Positions 24,647 through 38,292 are shown, counted from the stretch's first letter. The stretch: 64,000 nt of DNA from Bradysia coprophila (GCF_014529535.1 NC_050737.1:9096725-9160724), one strand, 5' to 3'. The notes: generated by a model not told the origin, from the letters alone. Program-made: numbers and translations.

Positions 24647-25682
24647 GCCCCGTACGAAGACAAATTTCATAAATTCCTATTTAAACAGCTATATACCGCT
24701 ATATTTAACTATATTTCACTATAAATAAACATTTCACAGATAAATATATGCTATTATATAGCTCTATATGCCTGTATATAGCTCAATATAGCTGTATATA
24801 GGTATATATAGATGTCCATATATGGAATCCCTGAAACCCCACACACATAACAAATTATTTCCATGTTAACAGAAACTCTCTAAGTATCATTTTTCCCAAG
24901 ATATTTCTATTTTACTAAAATCCAATATGGCCGCCGGCAGCCATTTTGTTAGGAGACCGGAAATAGTACCGACGCTTTACATTCGTTAATACCTTTCAAA
25001 CAAAAAAAAATTCATGAAATTCGGTCAAAATTTACTCGAGATATTGTCAAAATACACCACGTTCACTGTACTTCCGAGTAGCCAGATAAGAGCTCACTCC
25101 AAGAGACCTAGCTCACGCTCCGGAGAACATAATTTCATAAAAATTTTTTTCCCTGATTGGTACGGTCAATACCTATCTAATAAAGCTAAAACAGACGAAA
25201 TATGTTCAAATGTGGCCGACCTACAAGCAAAAACTGCTTGCCGCCCTGTGCCTGTTCCACACCAAGGGGTCTAACTCACGAGTCGGTCATCCGATTTCCA
25301 TAAACTTTTTTTTTGTCGATCGGTATTGTAAATACCTTTTATTTGACGTATCACTTACAAGTTTAACGTTTAAATGTCCGGAGATATCTTCGAAAAACCG
25401 TAAAGCACTTATTGGGCCACAGCTCGGGAGGGGTCGATCCAAAATCACTCATCTTCGAACTTAGCCTGTCTTTTGACATTACCAAACGGGAAAAAAAAGA
25501 ATTTTCAAAATCGGATGCGTTTTACTCAAGTTATCGTGCAGACGGACAGACGGACATTTTTTTTTTCGCGGATTTGGCATCTCTAGACAACCACAATAGG
25601 TTTCCCCTTACTCAGGGAGTCCAATTCGACGTGTTACAAACGTATGCGTAAACCCATAAGACCCCAGTACTTCGTACGGGTC
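24647..25682 (-). mobile_element. Repeat family copy A, GCCCCGTACGAAG ends
   Basis: Bounded by GCCCCGTACGAAG (24647-24659) and CTTCGTACGGGTC (25670-25682), inverted repeats matching at 12 of 13 positions. Read on the minus strand, its first 400 bp align by eye with copy B at 28241, sharing CCCGTACGAAGTAC, a GTCCGTCTGTCCGTCTG block, a GGCTAAGTTCGAAGATG block and a CGTGAGTTAG block in the same order. The other half differs from copy B and contains a TATAGC-rich palindromic tract (24683-24826). It has no transposase, so a non-autonomous DNA element is the likely nature. Three overlapping frames of 79-86 codons inside it look accidental. Confidence 0.75.
24683..24826. repeat. TATAGC/GCTATA-rich low-complexity tract
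   Basis: Dense, irregular repetition of CTATATAGCTATATAG-like words inside copy A. It is strongly self-complementary and able to form hairpins. Confidence 0.7.
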
Positions 25683-28240
25683 TAAAAATTTGTGGCAAGT
25701 TCGACTTTTTTCCAAACTTCGATTCCAGACTTATACTCGCACACATTTCCAAACTTCCATAAGTTTATTTAGAGATAATAATCAAGCAACAACATGCAAT
25801 ACCATACTTTACGCGGTCGCAAAAAAGGACTTTTAAGGACATCTGTAATGACATATTTCCATATCGAATTACCGCAAACATGTCAAACATTTACACCTAA
25901 AATGATCAGTCCGTAAGTAAGTTTATAACTACTTCAATGGACAATGGTCATACAAATGAATCCAATTATTCAATCAGCGTTGAAACGCTTAATTTATTAA
26001 ACGAAATCAACAACATAATTGTCAAAAATTGGATCTCTTTTCACAGGAATGTTTTCCAATTTTGAAATAAATTGGCGACGAGAGCAGTTGTGTCAATATT
26101 TACCGATTTTACTATGATATTCGAATTAAACCAAATCGATTTAAAAAAAAAAAAAACATTCTCGCAGAGACACCACGAAGCAAAAGTGTAATCATTGCAA
26201 TGAAACCATTCAAAAAAAAAAAATCTTCAAATAAATCAATGAAGGTCACGTTTTCAACTTTGCCGTTGTATACCCTTTACAATGGATGCTCTGAAAGTGC
26301 TACTGTTACACTCAAAACAATTGTCAATTCAATATCATCTTTTCTCATTGTTTCTTTTTACTCCCCCATCTTTCACTTATTCCACAAAACAAAATATTTT
26401 CCTTTCCTCTTTATTCCATTTGTATATACACTGATATTCCGAGTAGTCACCATAAACCGTTGAAATAAAAATGTTAAAGAGAAAAGCACAACAATCAAAC
26501 AAAAGCTCTAGGTAAATGTAACCTTTTATTTACAGACATTCATTCTCATTTTTCATATGTTGTTTAGGTAATTCAGTCAGTAACTGTGTGTAACAAACAG
26601 CTTACCTTACAAATGGGTAAAAAAAAACTCAACTAACTGCTGACACAGATTTCATGAATGAATAAAAAGAATCGTTGAAATAAATAAAATATAATGTGTA
26701 GGTATTGTCCATGTATATATGGCATTGTGTTGCTCATATATAATGTATCTATACGAGATAATCGTGGATTGTGATTACACATGTAGTGTAGTATCCAAAC
26801 ATATATTTACGTATATGGAACGCACACCTTTATGCGATTAGCGTTATATCTCCGAATCTTCTGGCTCCTTCTTTGTGCAATATGTTTGTGCAAGACAAAC
26901 GGAAGAAATTTATTTGCTCTCAGTTTTCCAAAGGGGTAGCGGGATTGGAAAACTTCCTTGAACTGAACATATGGCAAAATGTCCGTTGCTCTTCTGTCGA
27001 AAATATTATGAAATAAACTAATATCCGAGCACCGTTGGATGCATGTGTATTACTTCATTGTTAACTGGAGCGCATTTTTTCATTGTCCGTTTCACACAAT
27101 GACGACACTCCTCTATTTTCAACAAAAACAACTCGAGGGGTTACAATTCGGAACAATTGCTTTGCTTCAGTCAATAGCAACATATTCAGAGGGTGTCTCA
27201 GCTACAAAGTGATTCAAGGAGATTTTGCATGGTCCTCATTTAGGGTGCAGAATGGTGCTTCACAAAGATGGTCATTTATAAATGGCGCTTCACTTCACTT
27301 TAGCAACAGCTTCCCGAAATTTACCACATTTTCCACAAAAAGACAATCCAGAAGTAATTCAGCATAGCAAATTTCCTGAAGGAAATTTTTGGGAACTGTA
27401 AACGTTTTTACATACATAGATTAAGACGAAAGTACGAGTTTAGGCTTAAAAATTAAGTCTTATCGAGATAACGCCACGCCACCGTGAAAATAGTTGTTTT
27501 TCTCTCCACAATGTCTTGCTACTCGCATTCGGCTGTCGGTTTAGCAGCACAAGCTTTGCTACTGCGCTACAATTTCTATTAGTCTGAGGATTTACAAAAA
27601 TAAAATAAGAAATTGAAAGCGTGTACGCTTCCTCAATTCAGCTAATGTACAACAAATAGAGCTGTTGAATGGAGTACATTTTTGTTAGATGGAAGTATAC
27701 ACTACACAACGTGTTGTATATCAACACCATGTGCAAAATCATATTTATAAGACCATAGGAAAATATACAAAAAAAGTGAATTGGAACGACAGACACGTTG
27801 ACGTAAACATTTTGTAAATAGATGTAACGAGTAGCGTTGCGATGAAAATATTAAAATAAAATTTAAAAATGAAAATTTCATGTTTCTTTCGTTATAATCA
27901 TTTGTGCATTTTTACACACTTATTTAAAAAATTGTTTTCATTAAAAAGTAAACTACAAAATGGTACCTCATCTGTAGGTAAAATTCTTTCTTCCAATATT
28001 TGAAGAAGAAAAAAACTTTTTCCTTATTATGTACGTTAAATATCTGAGGCGTATTACCACATTACCCGCCATCAAAATTGAATTCAATCAAAGTAACTTT
28101 TTCTGCAGCTGCAATATGGTAACCTATTTCGATATGGCATCAATAAGTGAACCGAAATAATAAGAAAAAAGAACTTGAAAATATTAAGTTTTTCATAAGT
28201 AGATATAGTCAAAGCGAGATCGGGCAAACTTTACTTTTTA
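25683..28240. other. Intergenic, no gene seen
   Basis: No supported gene. Several A/T homopolymer runs. A 94-codon frame (27083-27367) has varied composition but no motif or splice context. Confidence 0.5.
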
Positions 28241-29169
28241 GCCCCGTACGAAGTACAAAGGGGCTTATAGGATTACGATGGCGTGTGTAATTGATGGAAT
28301 TCGAAGCAGACGGTAAGGGCAAAGTGTTTGCCTATGTTCATAGATGACCGTCTGTCCGTCTATCACGTCGATATCTTGAGTAAATCAAATCCGATTTCAA
28401 AAAATTTTTTTTCCCTGAAAGATAGTCGAAATAGTGAGGCTAAGTTCGAAGATGGGCATATTCGGGTCGGCCCTTCGTAAGTTAGGGCCACCTAAGTGAT
28501 TTAAGGTCTTTTGGTGATATTTATGGCAAAATAAACGATGGAAATGTAAATGACACGGCAAATGGTAGGTATTGTCAATACCAATCCAGGAAAAAAAAGT
28601 TTTTTAAAATCGGGTGAGTGGATCGTGAGTTAGGGCCTTAGAAGTGAAATGCTACTAGGGCCCTATATGTATTTTACATAGAACTTGAGTAAATTTCATT
28701 CGTTTTTCGTAATTTTAGTTTGATTTGGAAGGTAATCGAATGCCGAATAGAATGTTGTTGAAAAAAAAATTAAATTTGGGTCCTTGGCCTAAGGCCGCTA
28801 CTAGGGCCCTATGTGTATTTCACATATAACTCGAGTAAATTTCATCCGTTTTTCGTAATTTTTGTTTCATTTTGGAAGGTAATCAAAGGCCGAATAGAAT
28901 GTTGTTGAAAAAAAATTAAATTTGGGTCCTTGGACTAAGGCCACTACTAGGGCCCTATGTGTATTTTACATATAACTCGAGCAAATTTCATCCGTTTTTC
29001 GTAATTTTTGTTTCATTTGGGAGGTAATCAAAGGCCGAATAGAATGTAGTTGAAAAAAAATTTTAAATTTGGGTCCTCGGACTGAGGCCGATACTAGGCC
29101 CCTCAAAAAAATAAAATTTTAGGGCGATTTGAAATTTTTGTTTCATTTGAAAGGAACGTCGTACGGGGC
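28241..29169 (+). mobile_element. Repeat family copy B, GCCCCGTACGA ends with internal tandem array
   Basis: Starts GCCCCGTACGAAGTAC (28241) and ends TCGTACGGGGC (29159-29169), so the outer 11 bases form an inverted repeat. The first 400 bp match copy A in opposite orientation. A 146-bp unit is then repeated about three times (separate entry). A further TACGGGGC occurs at about 29316-29323, so the true right end could be there. No clear target duplication and no coding capacity. Confidence 0.75.
28651..29095 (+). repeat. 146-bp tandem repeat, about three copies
   Basis: Units begin at about 28651, 28797 and 28943, and the start of a fourth lies at about 29090. Each starts CTACTAGGGCCCTATGTGTA, continues with ATTTTACATATAACTCGAG and a TTCATCCGTTTTTCGTAATT block, and ends with AAATTTGGGTCCTTGG. 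Units differ at only a few percent of positions by eye. Confidence 0.9.
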
Positions 29170-32100
29170 TTCGTAATTGCGCTATGCGCAATTTGTAAGA
29201 TGTACATATTACATAATAATTTTACTTTAACTACATTAACCGGCGCAATAGGCTTATTGTCAAAGTAGGGTGACAGACGCACTAGGGTCACGTACGCAAT
29301 AGATATACGGGTTTGTACGGGGCTCAGTCGCAGCAAACGCTCCAACTGTTCTGATGGCTCGTTTTGCAGTTAGACACTTGAAAATTGTTATAACAAAAAT
29401 TACATTTCACTTCATGCGAAAACAATCCATGATTTTTCGTTCTATTTGTGCGAGGCACGTCAGCTTAGGAGTCAACTAAGTTCTGGTATTTATCATAGTA
29501 TCTTGCAACAATGGCCAAGTACGTGAGCGTTGACAGTAAGAGTGTGAATGCTTGTGGATGGAGTGGAACGAGTGTATAAATTTTCATGCGTGAATGTGCG
29601 CGCATACAGTGAAACAAGTGCTTATTCACAAAAAAAAACTTATGAACTCACTAGTCAATACCATCATAACACTAGTGATGCAATGACAATGAGGTAGAAC
29701 AGATTTTCCTTCCTACAGTGCCGCATATTATATTCATCATACCGACCGCCTATGTGATAAAAAGTGACAATGGCAATGCATCTGTAAACTTAACAAACCA
29801 TATAATTGGGAAGAGTATTCCGTGCGCATTTAATTACATTTTTTTAAACAGTAACTCTTCATTACTTAATTAAACCCTTTTGTTATTACATTAAACTTTT
29901 GTTTCATTTTTTTCTCCCTTCAGTCCATAAATCAACCCTGAACAAAACAATTTTTCTGTTTTAATTTGTTAGGAAGAAAAGAATCTCTGCATTTGTCGGT
30001 TTGAATTTTTATGTAATGTGCTTATTGAACTAAACAAATTAAAGTGTGGATGCATGAATTTTATTAAGTCCGTGGTGTAAATGGAAAATTGTTTTTTAAC
30101 GAGTTTAAACGGTTAATTTATTAGCCAAGAATATTAATTATTTACAGTAAGCATTACACTGTTAAGCTCAAGAAAATTGTTTTTTTTTTCATGTCGCCTA
30201 AGCGTATCCTTGAAAATCGTAAATAAGGATCTAGGGATTCTTTTGTTAAGTAAATTGTGTGGACAGAGTTTCAAGTTAACATTTATTTCTCTATCGACTC
30301 AAATTCTACTCAAGAATAGACTGATTAAAGGAGAGAAGTAACTAAATATCTACTGATGTAGGGCTAACAAACATCAGTTGGTCTCATTCTCTGACTTTAA
30401 ATGGAAATTTTATCGATACCGTACAGCTACTAAAATGAAATATACAACGAAATTGAGCGAACTCCGCTTTTAATCTGTCTATTCGACAAAGTAAAATCAG
30501 TAAAGTGTAGCCTACCTATTTTAAATCGTTACCGCTGATTTCAGATGATGTCTTTTTTTTCGAAATTCCGCTTCGCCTCCCTCATTATTCACTGAAATTG
30601 GCATTTCCACATACTTTTGAGTAGTCGAGATTATCCCAAGTTGTGATTCCCAACAGTGTGGTATGCAAATCTCCATTCTTTTATTTGATGTACGGTAAAT
30701 TGTAACCATTTTTTTAACTGCTTACCGAGCCCTTGAGTGTTTCAAAATTTACTAGGTAAAGTGGAAAAATTCTTAGAATTTTATGTGAAAAATATAATGA
30801 GTCGAGACAGTGAAAAAATACGAATGAAAACTCTATCAAATAAAACTCTTAATGCTTCGAAAAACGTATCTGTTTGAAAAATTCGTTGCATGTGATACTC
30901 TATGTTATTTCATCGTTGATGATTTTGTTAATTGGTATGTATACGGACGCTCATTTAGTACTTAAATCTTTACGCTTAATAATCAAGGTTGAACACTCAC
31001 TATGTGGCGTATTTTTTTACATCAGTCCCAATTTAGTTTTTTCTTTTTTAATTTGGAATCACATCAGCAGAATTGCTAAAGAACATTTTCTAAAGAGATC
31101 TTTGTTAGCTAAGCGTTGCTAGACGATTAACCATATGTAATGAATGGGTGACAGAAATTTATCCGTCCATATTTTCCATTCCTTCACTTTGTTGCTACGT
31201 GCTCCCGTGTCAAAAAAAAAATCATTTGCGAGCTTTGTGCTTTAATAATTAAATAGAGTCCACGCCTTGTTTCTATTGTTTAAAGAGTAAACGGAGTGCT
31301 TTATTCGTAAGTGGAAATCAACATTTACTCGGCATTTTCTCCCTTTTTCAAAGCTTTTTCAGTTAAATGTTCTTTTTTTCTCAAAATGTTTATTCACAAA
31401 CTAGCCATCTGTTATCGACAGCGACGCGCAAAAATAACGATGTGTTGGCTGAGGTAAGAGACTTTTTGTCAATCTGTTGGAAATGTTTACTTGAAATGAA
31501 GTAAAAGATTCACTTAGTGATATCAACGATATAATTTTCTTAAATTTATAAACTATCGTCCCGACAATTCGAAAGCCAATTACGAATCAACTTAATCAAG
31601 TTTAATACAGCAGATAGTGATATAAACAATTTGAAGCCTGTGATTTTTCTCTAGATTTTCTTTCTACAGTTCGCCACACAAAGTGTCACTTATAAAAGGT
31701 CATCATACCACTTAGAGTAGATTAAGAAGATAATGAGAATAAAATTGACTGCAATCGAGCACGTATCGAATACTAAACAACAGCATAGACTCATAGTCTG
31801 AACATTGTGTGTTATACATTGTATAATCGGCTTTCGCGATTTAACTACTTTGATAGTTTTCTTTGTAACAAATTAACACTTCCAATTTTTTTTACAGGAA
31901 AATTTTTCTAAAAAAATTAAAAGAAAAATTCCAACTCAAACTTTTTCTTATTTAAAACACAGAGCGTCTAAAATTTGTCATAACATCACCAAGACTTTTA
32001 TACTTGAGAAAATATCTTGAGACGAATAAAGAAAGAAAAAAAAAAGAAGCAGCAACGAGTGTCTTACTTCTTTCTTCTTCCAAGATAACTTGGTTAAAAG

Positions 32101-32593
32101 AAACTTTGTCTACTCAACAATGAGCTTAAATAAAGTATCATCGCTGCATCATCAGCATGCAACATGCATTTTTTGATTAATGTCTACGATGTCAAGTGAT
32201 ATTATGTTGTGACTTGAAAATAAAAATGAAATTTATGACACTTATATTGTGTGTATATTGTTATGTTTTGTCACTTACGTGTAAACAAAAAATTGTTATT
32301 GTATGAGCTGCTGTAAGTTGTGCAATTTAAAAGTTCGATCAAATGTTTTATCGTGATGAAAATTGGTAATTTTAACTTCAAAAAATTCGTGAAAATTTTA
32401 TTGATATATTTCTATTGAAAAATTAAAATCCTTCAAATAAAGCCTTCAAATTCATTGAGAGTTAAAAGTCATTGTAACGGTTCTTTTGAAATTTTGACTA
32501 ATTGCTAGTTAAAGTAACTAGAACTGGTACAATAATTATCAGAAATCGTAGGCTGTATTGGAATGAAATTAAATTTCAAAAGAAAAATTTGGT
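29170..32593. other. Intergenic, no gene seen
   Basis: About 3.4 kb of AT-rich DNA without supported genes or long repeats. Confidence 0.5.
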
Positions 32594-32646
32594 TCATGGG
32601 TGGGGACCGAACCCACAATCTTCAACTTGCCGGGCTGATGCTCGGT
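32594..32646 (-). pseudogene. 5'-truncated tRNA-like sequence (tRNA relic or SINE)
   Basis: On the minus strand GTGGGTTCGGTCCCCAC (32616-32600) folds as a perfect T arm: five-pair stem, seven-base loop TTCGGTC with a B-box-like sequence. Upstream, TCAGCCCGGCAAGTTGA (32638-32622) folds as an anticodon arm with one mismatch, and the loop CCGGCAA would place GGC (Ala-like) at the anticodon. The D arm and acceptor 5' strand are missing and replaced by a poly-A run. It is not a working tRNA. Confidence 0.55.
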
Positions 32647-33192
32647 TTTTTTTTTCATTTTTTTCTAAAAATTATTCATGCCTTAGAGTGGTCTACAGGG
32701 TCTACATGAAAGTATCGTGTACTTATGAACAACGATATCGTGAGCTCGCGTCATCATAGACCAGAGCTATTTGCGCAAAATACAAATTTGGATTTTGCAT
32801 TCTTTCGTAAGTTTATACGCCCTTCAAGTAGATCGCCCGACTCGCCTTTTGTAACCAGTCCAGGCCTATTTGGATCAGGCCAGTCTCCCAGCATTCTTCT
32901 CCAATCTACCAAGAAATTTTTGATTTTTGAGTACATTTATAGTTGGGATTGTATGACAATCTACAAATAGGTCGCTTCGCGATGTCAACTTTTGTTATAT
33001 GCTGTACTTTATGAAATTTCTGTTTTTTCAAGTGGTTTTTTCATAGAATAGATCTGTTCCAAGGTCATTTGAGCTGTCATAATCCATGGAACCATAACCA
33101 AAAAATTGTTGTTGACAAATTGTTCGCAAAAGCGTTGAGGTTATGGCTCTGTGGATGCTCGCGTTCCTTTTCGGCTTGTGGAAGAAACCAAC
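32647..33192. other. Intergenic with a short coding-like minus-strand frame
   Basis: Minus-strand frame 32936-32754 has a protein-like composition (WRRMLGDWPDPNRPGLVTKG) of 60 codons, suggestive of a transposon or gene fragment, but I cannot place it in a family. Nothing else is supported. Confidence 0.35.
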
Positions 33193-33346
33193 GCACTTCA
33201 AGCAAAAGTGCTTCGAGTGACAGCTGCCAAATAGAGTACTATTTTTTATGAAAAATGTTTCCAAATATTTTTACAGAGCCAAAATTTGTTTCGTACACTA
33301 TCCAGTTTCAGTACTCTATTTAGAGTACCACTCATGCTTGAAGTGT
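33193..33346 (+). mobile_element. Foldback family copy 1 (GCACTTCAAGCAAAAGTGC ends)
   Basis: The left end GCACTTCAAGCAAAAGTGC is itself a palindrome. It is followed by GACAGCTGCCAAATAGAGTA, which pairs with TACTCTATTTAGAGTACCAC and GCTTGAAGTG at the right. Related copies lie at 55011-55161 and, inverted, at 61958-62081. The right arm is partly deleted. Confidence 0.7.
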
Positions 33347-35809
33347 GTTAAACAAACCTAGTTTCAAGACAAAGCAAGAGATCGAATGTCAAGTTTTGAC
33401 AGAGTTCGCCGTCGTAACGTGATCAATTGTTCGTAAGACGGATATTGTAATGGATTTAATTTCGTCGCATAGAGTCTCTCAATTGTGTTGAGAAAAAAAA
33501 ATTAGCTCACTTCTCTGCTCCTCTACAAAGTTCAGAGGTGTTACCCTTCGTTCGCAAAATTTCGTGTCTTGTTAGTGCCAACCAAGTGATCAGGGTGATT
33601 TTGCTATTTTTGGAAAGATTATCCTTATACGAAATCATCAACAATAAAAAATCAAAAGACAAGCAAAACAGAAAACTGAATCATGCGAAACAAAGAAACG
33701 CTCTAATTCCATCTATTCAATTATATTTCAAAATTTAAATTATAACAATTATTCATATACGAAATTTCCCATTTATACAACAATTTCCTATCAAATATAA
33801 TTACTTTTCGTACCGGTTATATGATGGCGTAGTGAATGTTCTCGCTTATACAAAACTAAACTATTCAAAAAGGACGGATTATTTATTGTTCCATAAGATA
33901 AATGAAAATCTTTATCTCCTTTTTAAAGAGTGATGATGCGACATTTTCTCAAAAGATGTCTTTGAAATTAAATTAATGATTTTTCTTCCTCGTCTCCTCG
34001 CATTCACCACATTATTACATAAGCTTGAATCTTAAACCAACATAATAATAATAATAATAATAAGACTATCGGGTACACATATATACTCTTTAGGATTTCC
34101 TTGTCGTGTGTATATTATTGTATATCAATACGAGGGGTTAAATATTCCATTTTCATACGTTCATATTGTTAGACGGATTTCTGGTAATTTTATTAGTTTT
34201 TTTTTTTATATTTGTTCGCCCTTCTATTGAAAATGAATTTCATATTCAATTTCGCATGACTTTTTCACAGCAATGGGTTCAATATAAGAAATAAGAAATA
34301 TTCTGGAAGAACGGTTTTCTGCAAAATACAGAGCTATACATCGATGTCACCATAACCCAAGGATATGCTTTAGCTTAACTTATTGAGTAACGGTAGCTAC
34401 TTAAAGGAAACATTAGGGTGTCAGTATGTCTGTAAACGTTACTATTCTTTGGGAATTGCGATAATCCATTACGGTCACTGCGGGAATGGCAAATTTAAAT
34501 TCATCAACTGCTCGCCAGTTATAAGACATTAGGAGCTTGGAAGAGATTAATCCAGAGGAGAGAGCTCATGCTAAATTTTTATTTTAAAGCCTTTACAAAC
34601 GATATGTCTACATAAGTCTGAAATTAAAATCAACGCCCAACGCCCAAAGTTTCACGCAAAATCTTGTAATTCAATATTTTAAAGGTAAGCAGCAAGAATA
34701 CATTCGGTATTTGGTTTTTGGCGATGGTTATGGACTTCTAAAAGGTTGAAATTCTGTTGTAGTATTTATTGACTGTCCTTGCAGTATAAAGAATCTTTGT
34801 TAAAAGGATACAGTCTGATATTTGTAACTTCCTTTGTAATTTGTAGTTTTAGAACTCATATAGAAATGTCAGTTTGTTTGACGTTATACTAAATGTTAAA
34901 TGTCGTTTTTCGGTTATTTTTTGAAATTTTGTAAAAACTAAATTCAGGAAACATCAAATGAATTGAAGTATTTTCTAAGAAATTTGAATTTCGCAGTTGC
35001 ATCAAACCGTTTTCATATCCTATCGAAACATGTAATTTCAATCGTTACCTTTCTGCGACTATAAACAAGCACTATGCAAATGCAGCATCCAACATTTACT
35101 TTGGATATTCGGAATACCTAGTTTTACTTCTCCTTCTTTTTTTTTTACAAAAAGAAAGAAAAAATGTTTTCTTTTGCAAAATAAAATTTAATATCGAACA
35201 TGTGGCAGTAGTAGTCTTTCCTTTTCATTTATATGCAAAGGGACTTTTCAATATTAAAATAAATAGAAGACAAAATTGTCAGTGACATCGAAATGAGAGT
35301 TTTGTGAAATGCATTTGAAATAACGAGGCATTTGGAATATTGAAATTGAAAACAAATTTGTATATACGTGAAGAGGACAAAAATAAAGCCCTTGATGCGC
35401 TTTGAGGATTTCCGATTCAGTTCAATTAAAGTTATACCAATTTCTAACTAAACGTAAGCGGAAAATTCTATTCAGCGTAGCTTTAGCTGACCACAAATGT
35501 AATCTTTACATACTTTCTTTAGTGCTGTATAAAAACAGTGTTGTGCTGTCTTAATGAAAGCTTTTGTATAAACAACAAATCAACATTCGAATTCAACAGC
35601 GATTACAGTCTGAGCTTATATTTTTGAAAAAAAAAGAGTAATAATGAGACATTGCAACTAAAAAAAGATTTTCTCTCGGATTACCGAGACATTGTACACC
35701 AACAGAAATTACATTAGGGGTAAACCATTATGATTTGCAAAGTTCGTGCGTATCCTGAGTGTAAATTAAATGAGAGCGCCTAAAGTGGCACAACTTTAAA
35801 ATTTTTAGT
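33347..35809. other. Intergenic, no gene seen
   Basis: Contains an (AAT)n microsatellite at 34042-34063. No supported gene. Confidence 0.5.
34042..34063. repeat. (AAT)n microsatellite
   Basis: Seven uninterrupted ATA/AAT units. Confidence 0.9.
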
Positions 35810-36084
35810 TCACTTTAAAATGTAGACAAGTAGGTCATTTCAAACAGGTTTATAGAAATACGCCCAAATAGTTGTCAAATATTATTCTTTAATGAAAATT
35901 TGTCAATAAACAATCAGATGAAACATTTAATTATCGAAACAAAAATTCTGTCAACAACTGAATCCTGTCTGTCCAAAATATAGTACACCGGCAACTCAAA
36001 TATTTTATAATGACAACATAGCAGGGTTGCATACGCAGGCCTCTCTTGGAAAATCTGTTCTATTGCTTGGTTGCAGATGCTATG
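35810..36084 (+). repeat. Dispersed repeat, copy 1 of a 13.7-kb-spaced direct pair
   Basis: From CACTTTAAAATGTAGACAAG to GGTTGCAGATGCTATG this 275-bp segment matches 49555-49810 in the same orientation, about 85-90% identical by eye, with one internal gap of about 20 bp. Similarity also extends upstream (about 35763-35805, with 48922-48958), indicating that copy 2 was split by a later insertion. No coding capacity; class unknown. Confidence 0.85.
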
Positions 36085-38292
36085 GACACACACATATTAC
36101 CGTACATCGGCAAACACGCATACATCTTTACGAAAATAACTCTCTTTGCATCTGTCTATAGACAACTATAGACTTGTATGTGCTCATATTTGGTGGTTTT
36201 ATCCTACTATTTAAAAAAAAAAAATACGATTAACCTGTCACATACGGTTGTTCATCTGTTATCGACAACAACGACAAACATAATGACAAGCTCTGTGCAA
36301 TTTTATCCTTTATATAGTAAAATGCATGAGAAAAAAATTGGAAGTACAAGATTTGAAATCAACAGATTAAAAATTCTTTGGTCAATGGAAGTAATAGACC
36401 CGATAATAATACTGGTCATATGCTTGCCGTCTGTAAAAGGTTAACGCTGCAGCTTTTCCTTCAATTTTCTATTTAATTTTATATCCTACACAATACACAT
36501 CGGTGCGATCACTCATATATCATATGAGTTAGAGTGACAGAAAGAAGAAAAAAAAGCGGTAACTTGCATGCACATTGTCGTTGGTAATAATCAAAGACTT
36601 CCAAATTAATGAAAGAAATCACTTCAAAGAATATGTTCACCTCTCAATCACTGACACTGCCAACAACGAGATCAGCTAATAAGAGCACGATTATTTACAG
36701 AGACTTAATGTGCGTATTCATTCAGAATATGTTCTGTATTTGAATTTTCATATACCAACAAAATCCCATTTTATTAGCTACCAAGATTTAATTTTCCATA
36801 TAAGAAAATGCAAGAAAAAAGTTTTACATTCACAACATCTGTAATATCAAAGCTAAAATGTAGTTTAGAAACAATTTTTACTCTCTTTTTTCATGTCATA
36901 AGCTTAACGTAAGCAATATTACTGTATGTATATATGTATCACTCAGACCATAGACGTCGTCATGCACAATATCCGTAAAGAAAAACGTAAATACACTTCC
37001 TTTTAAAACCCATCGTTTCACATATGTAGTACTAACATAAATAAGATTACACAATATAGCAGTATACGAGTACAACGACGCAAGATAAATGGCTTTGCGA
37101 TAGCACATTATATAATAATAGTACGGGAACGGCATCAAACCGTTTTATCATAATGTGGAGATGTATACCGAAACCGGCGCGGCACCTTACCTATATATAT
37201 GTACGTATGTTACATGCATCCAACATTGTATTATAGGTAGATGGTGCACATTTTTAGTTTTCACATATTTTCTAGTTGTTCCTCTCCTCCGTACATATCC
37301 AACCATATACGTAATAATGGTTTATAAAGTAAAAGGAAAACGACAAAATTTCCCTCAAAATGACATTCAAATAAATTGCAAGAAAATTAGCATGTATGAA
37401 CTGCAACTTGATGAAGGAAATTGATCACATAAGTCATTTCTTCTCTACTCTATATATAGATATTCATTCATATCTATGCAGATATGGCTGGGATGTAACG
37501 AAATCGATTGATTTCTGCTTTTTAAGCTTATCTACACGACAACCTCTGCAAAGACAATGTGATATTCGCTCTCTCCAATTTGTGTGTACATCATCGAATC
37601 CTTTAGCAATTTGGAAATGTAATTTTCAGTGAAATAAGGAAGAAGATGATGTGAATGAAATGATGGAATTGTAACATTATAATGCGGTTTCAATGTATGG
37701 GGGATATTGAGAGAGAAATGTGTGAAATTATTGACAAGTGAATTTTCCAAATTTCCGGTTAATATATTTGGATGTCAGTTGTTATGAGACATGCATATAA
37801 AGTAGAATTGTACATTGCACAGTAGGGTGTCAAAATAAAATATTCAATAATTTGGATGATCTTTCGGACATTAGCTATTAAGTGGTATTCTCTAAAAATT
37901 AAAGATGGAAATGTTGCTGTATGTAACCAAATTTAAGGGAAACCATTCTTCTATTAGGGTAAAACATCTTAATACGAGCCTCCTCCAATATGATAATGTT
38001 CAATATACTACGGTACTACGTCCAATATGATAGTGTTCGAATACCTAAATGCAGAAAGGGCACTTGGCCAATTAGCAAAATTAACATTTCATTTTCTTAT
38101 AACTCGCTAATGTCCACTTTCTGTTTTGCTTGGCATATTGGAGTCATAATGGAGTCAGAAAAATTTCTGCATGCGTGAAACTTGAGACGAAAAGATATAG
38201 CATGTTCTTAGAAACAGCTAGTCCTCCCGACTAAGGTGACCAGAAAAAACTACGAGCTCTAGTTAATGTGACAAAACCAATAAACGTCAACA
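36085..38292. other. Intergenic, no gene seen
   Basis: No supported gene. Open frames of 72-89 codons have no motif or splice support. Confidence 0.5.

Noticed and set aside
25014..25651. Three overlapping plus-strand frames of about 80 codons
   Set aside because: They fall inside repeat copy A; the equivalent region of copy B does not keep the frames open.
32754..32936. Minus-strand 60-codon frame with WRRMLGDWPDPNRP
   Set aside because: Composition is protein-like and it may be a transposon fragment, but I cannot tie it to a family and it has no gene structure, so it is not called as a gene.
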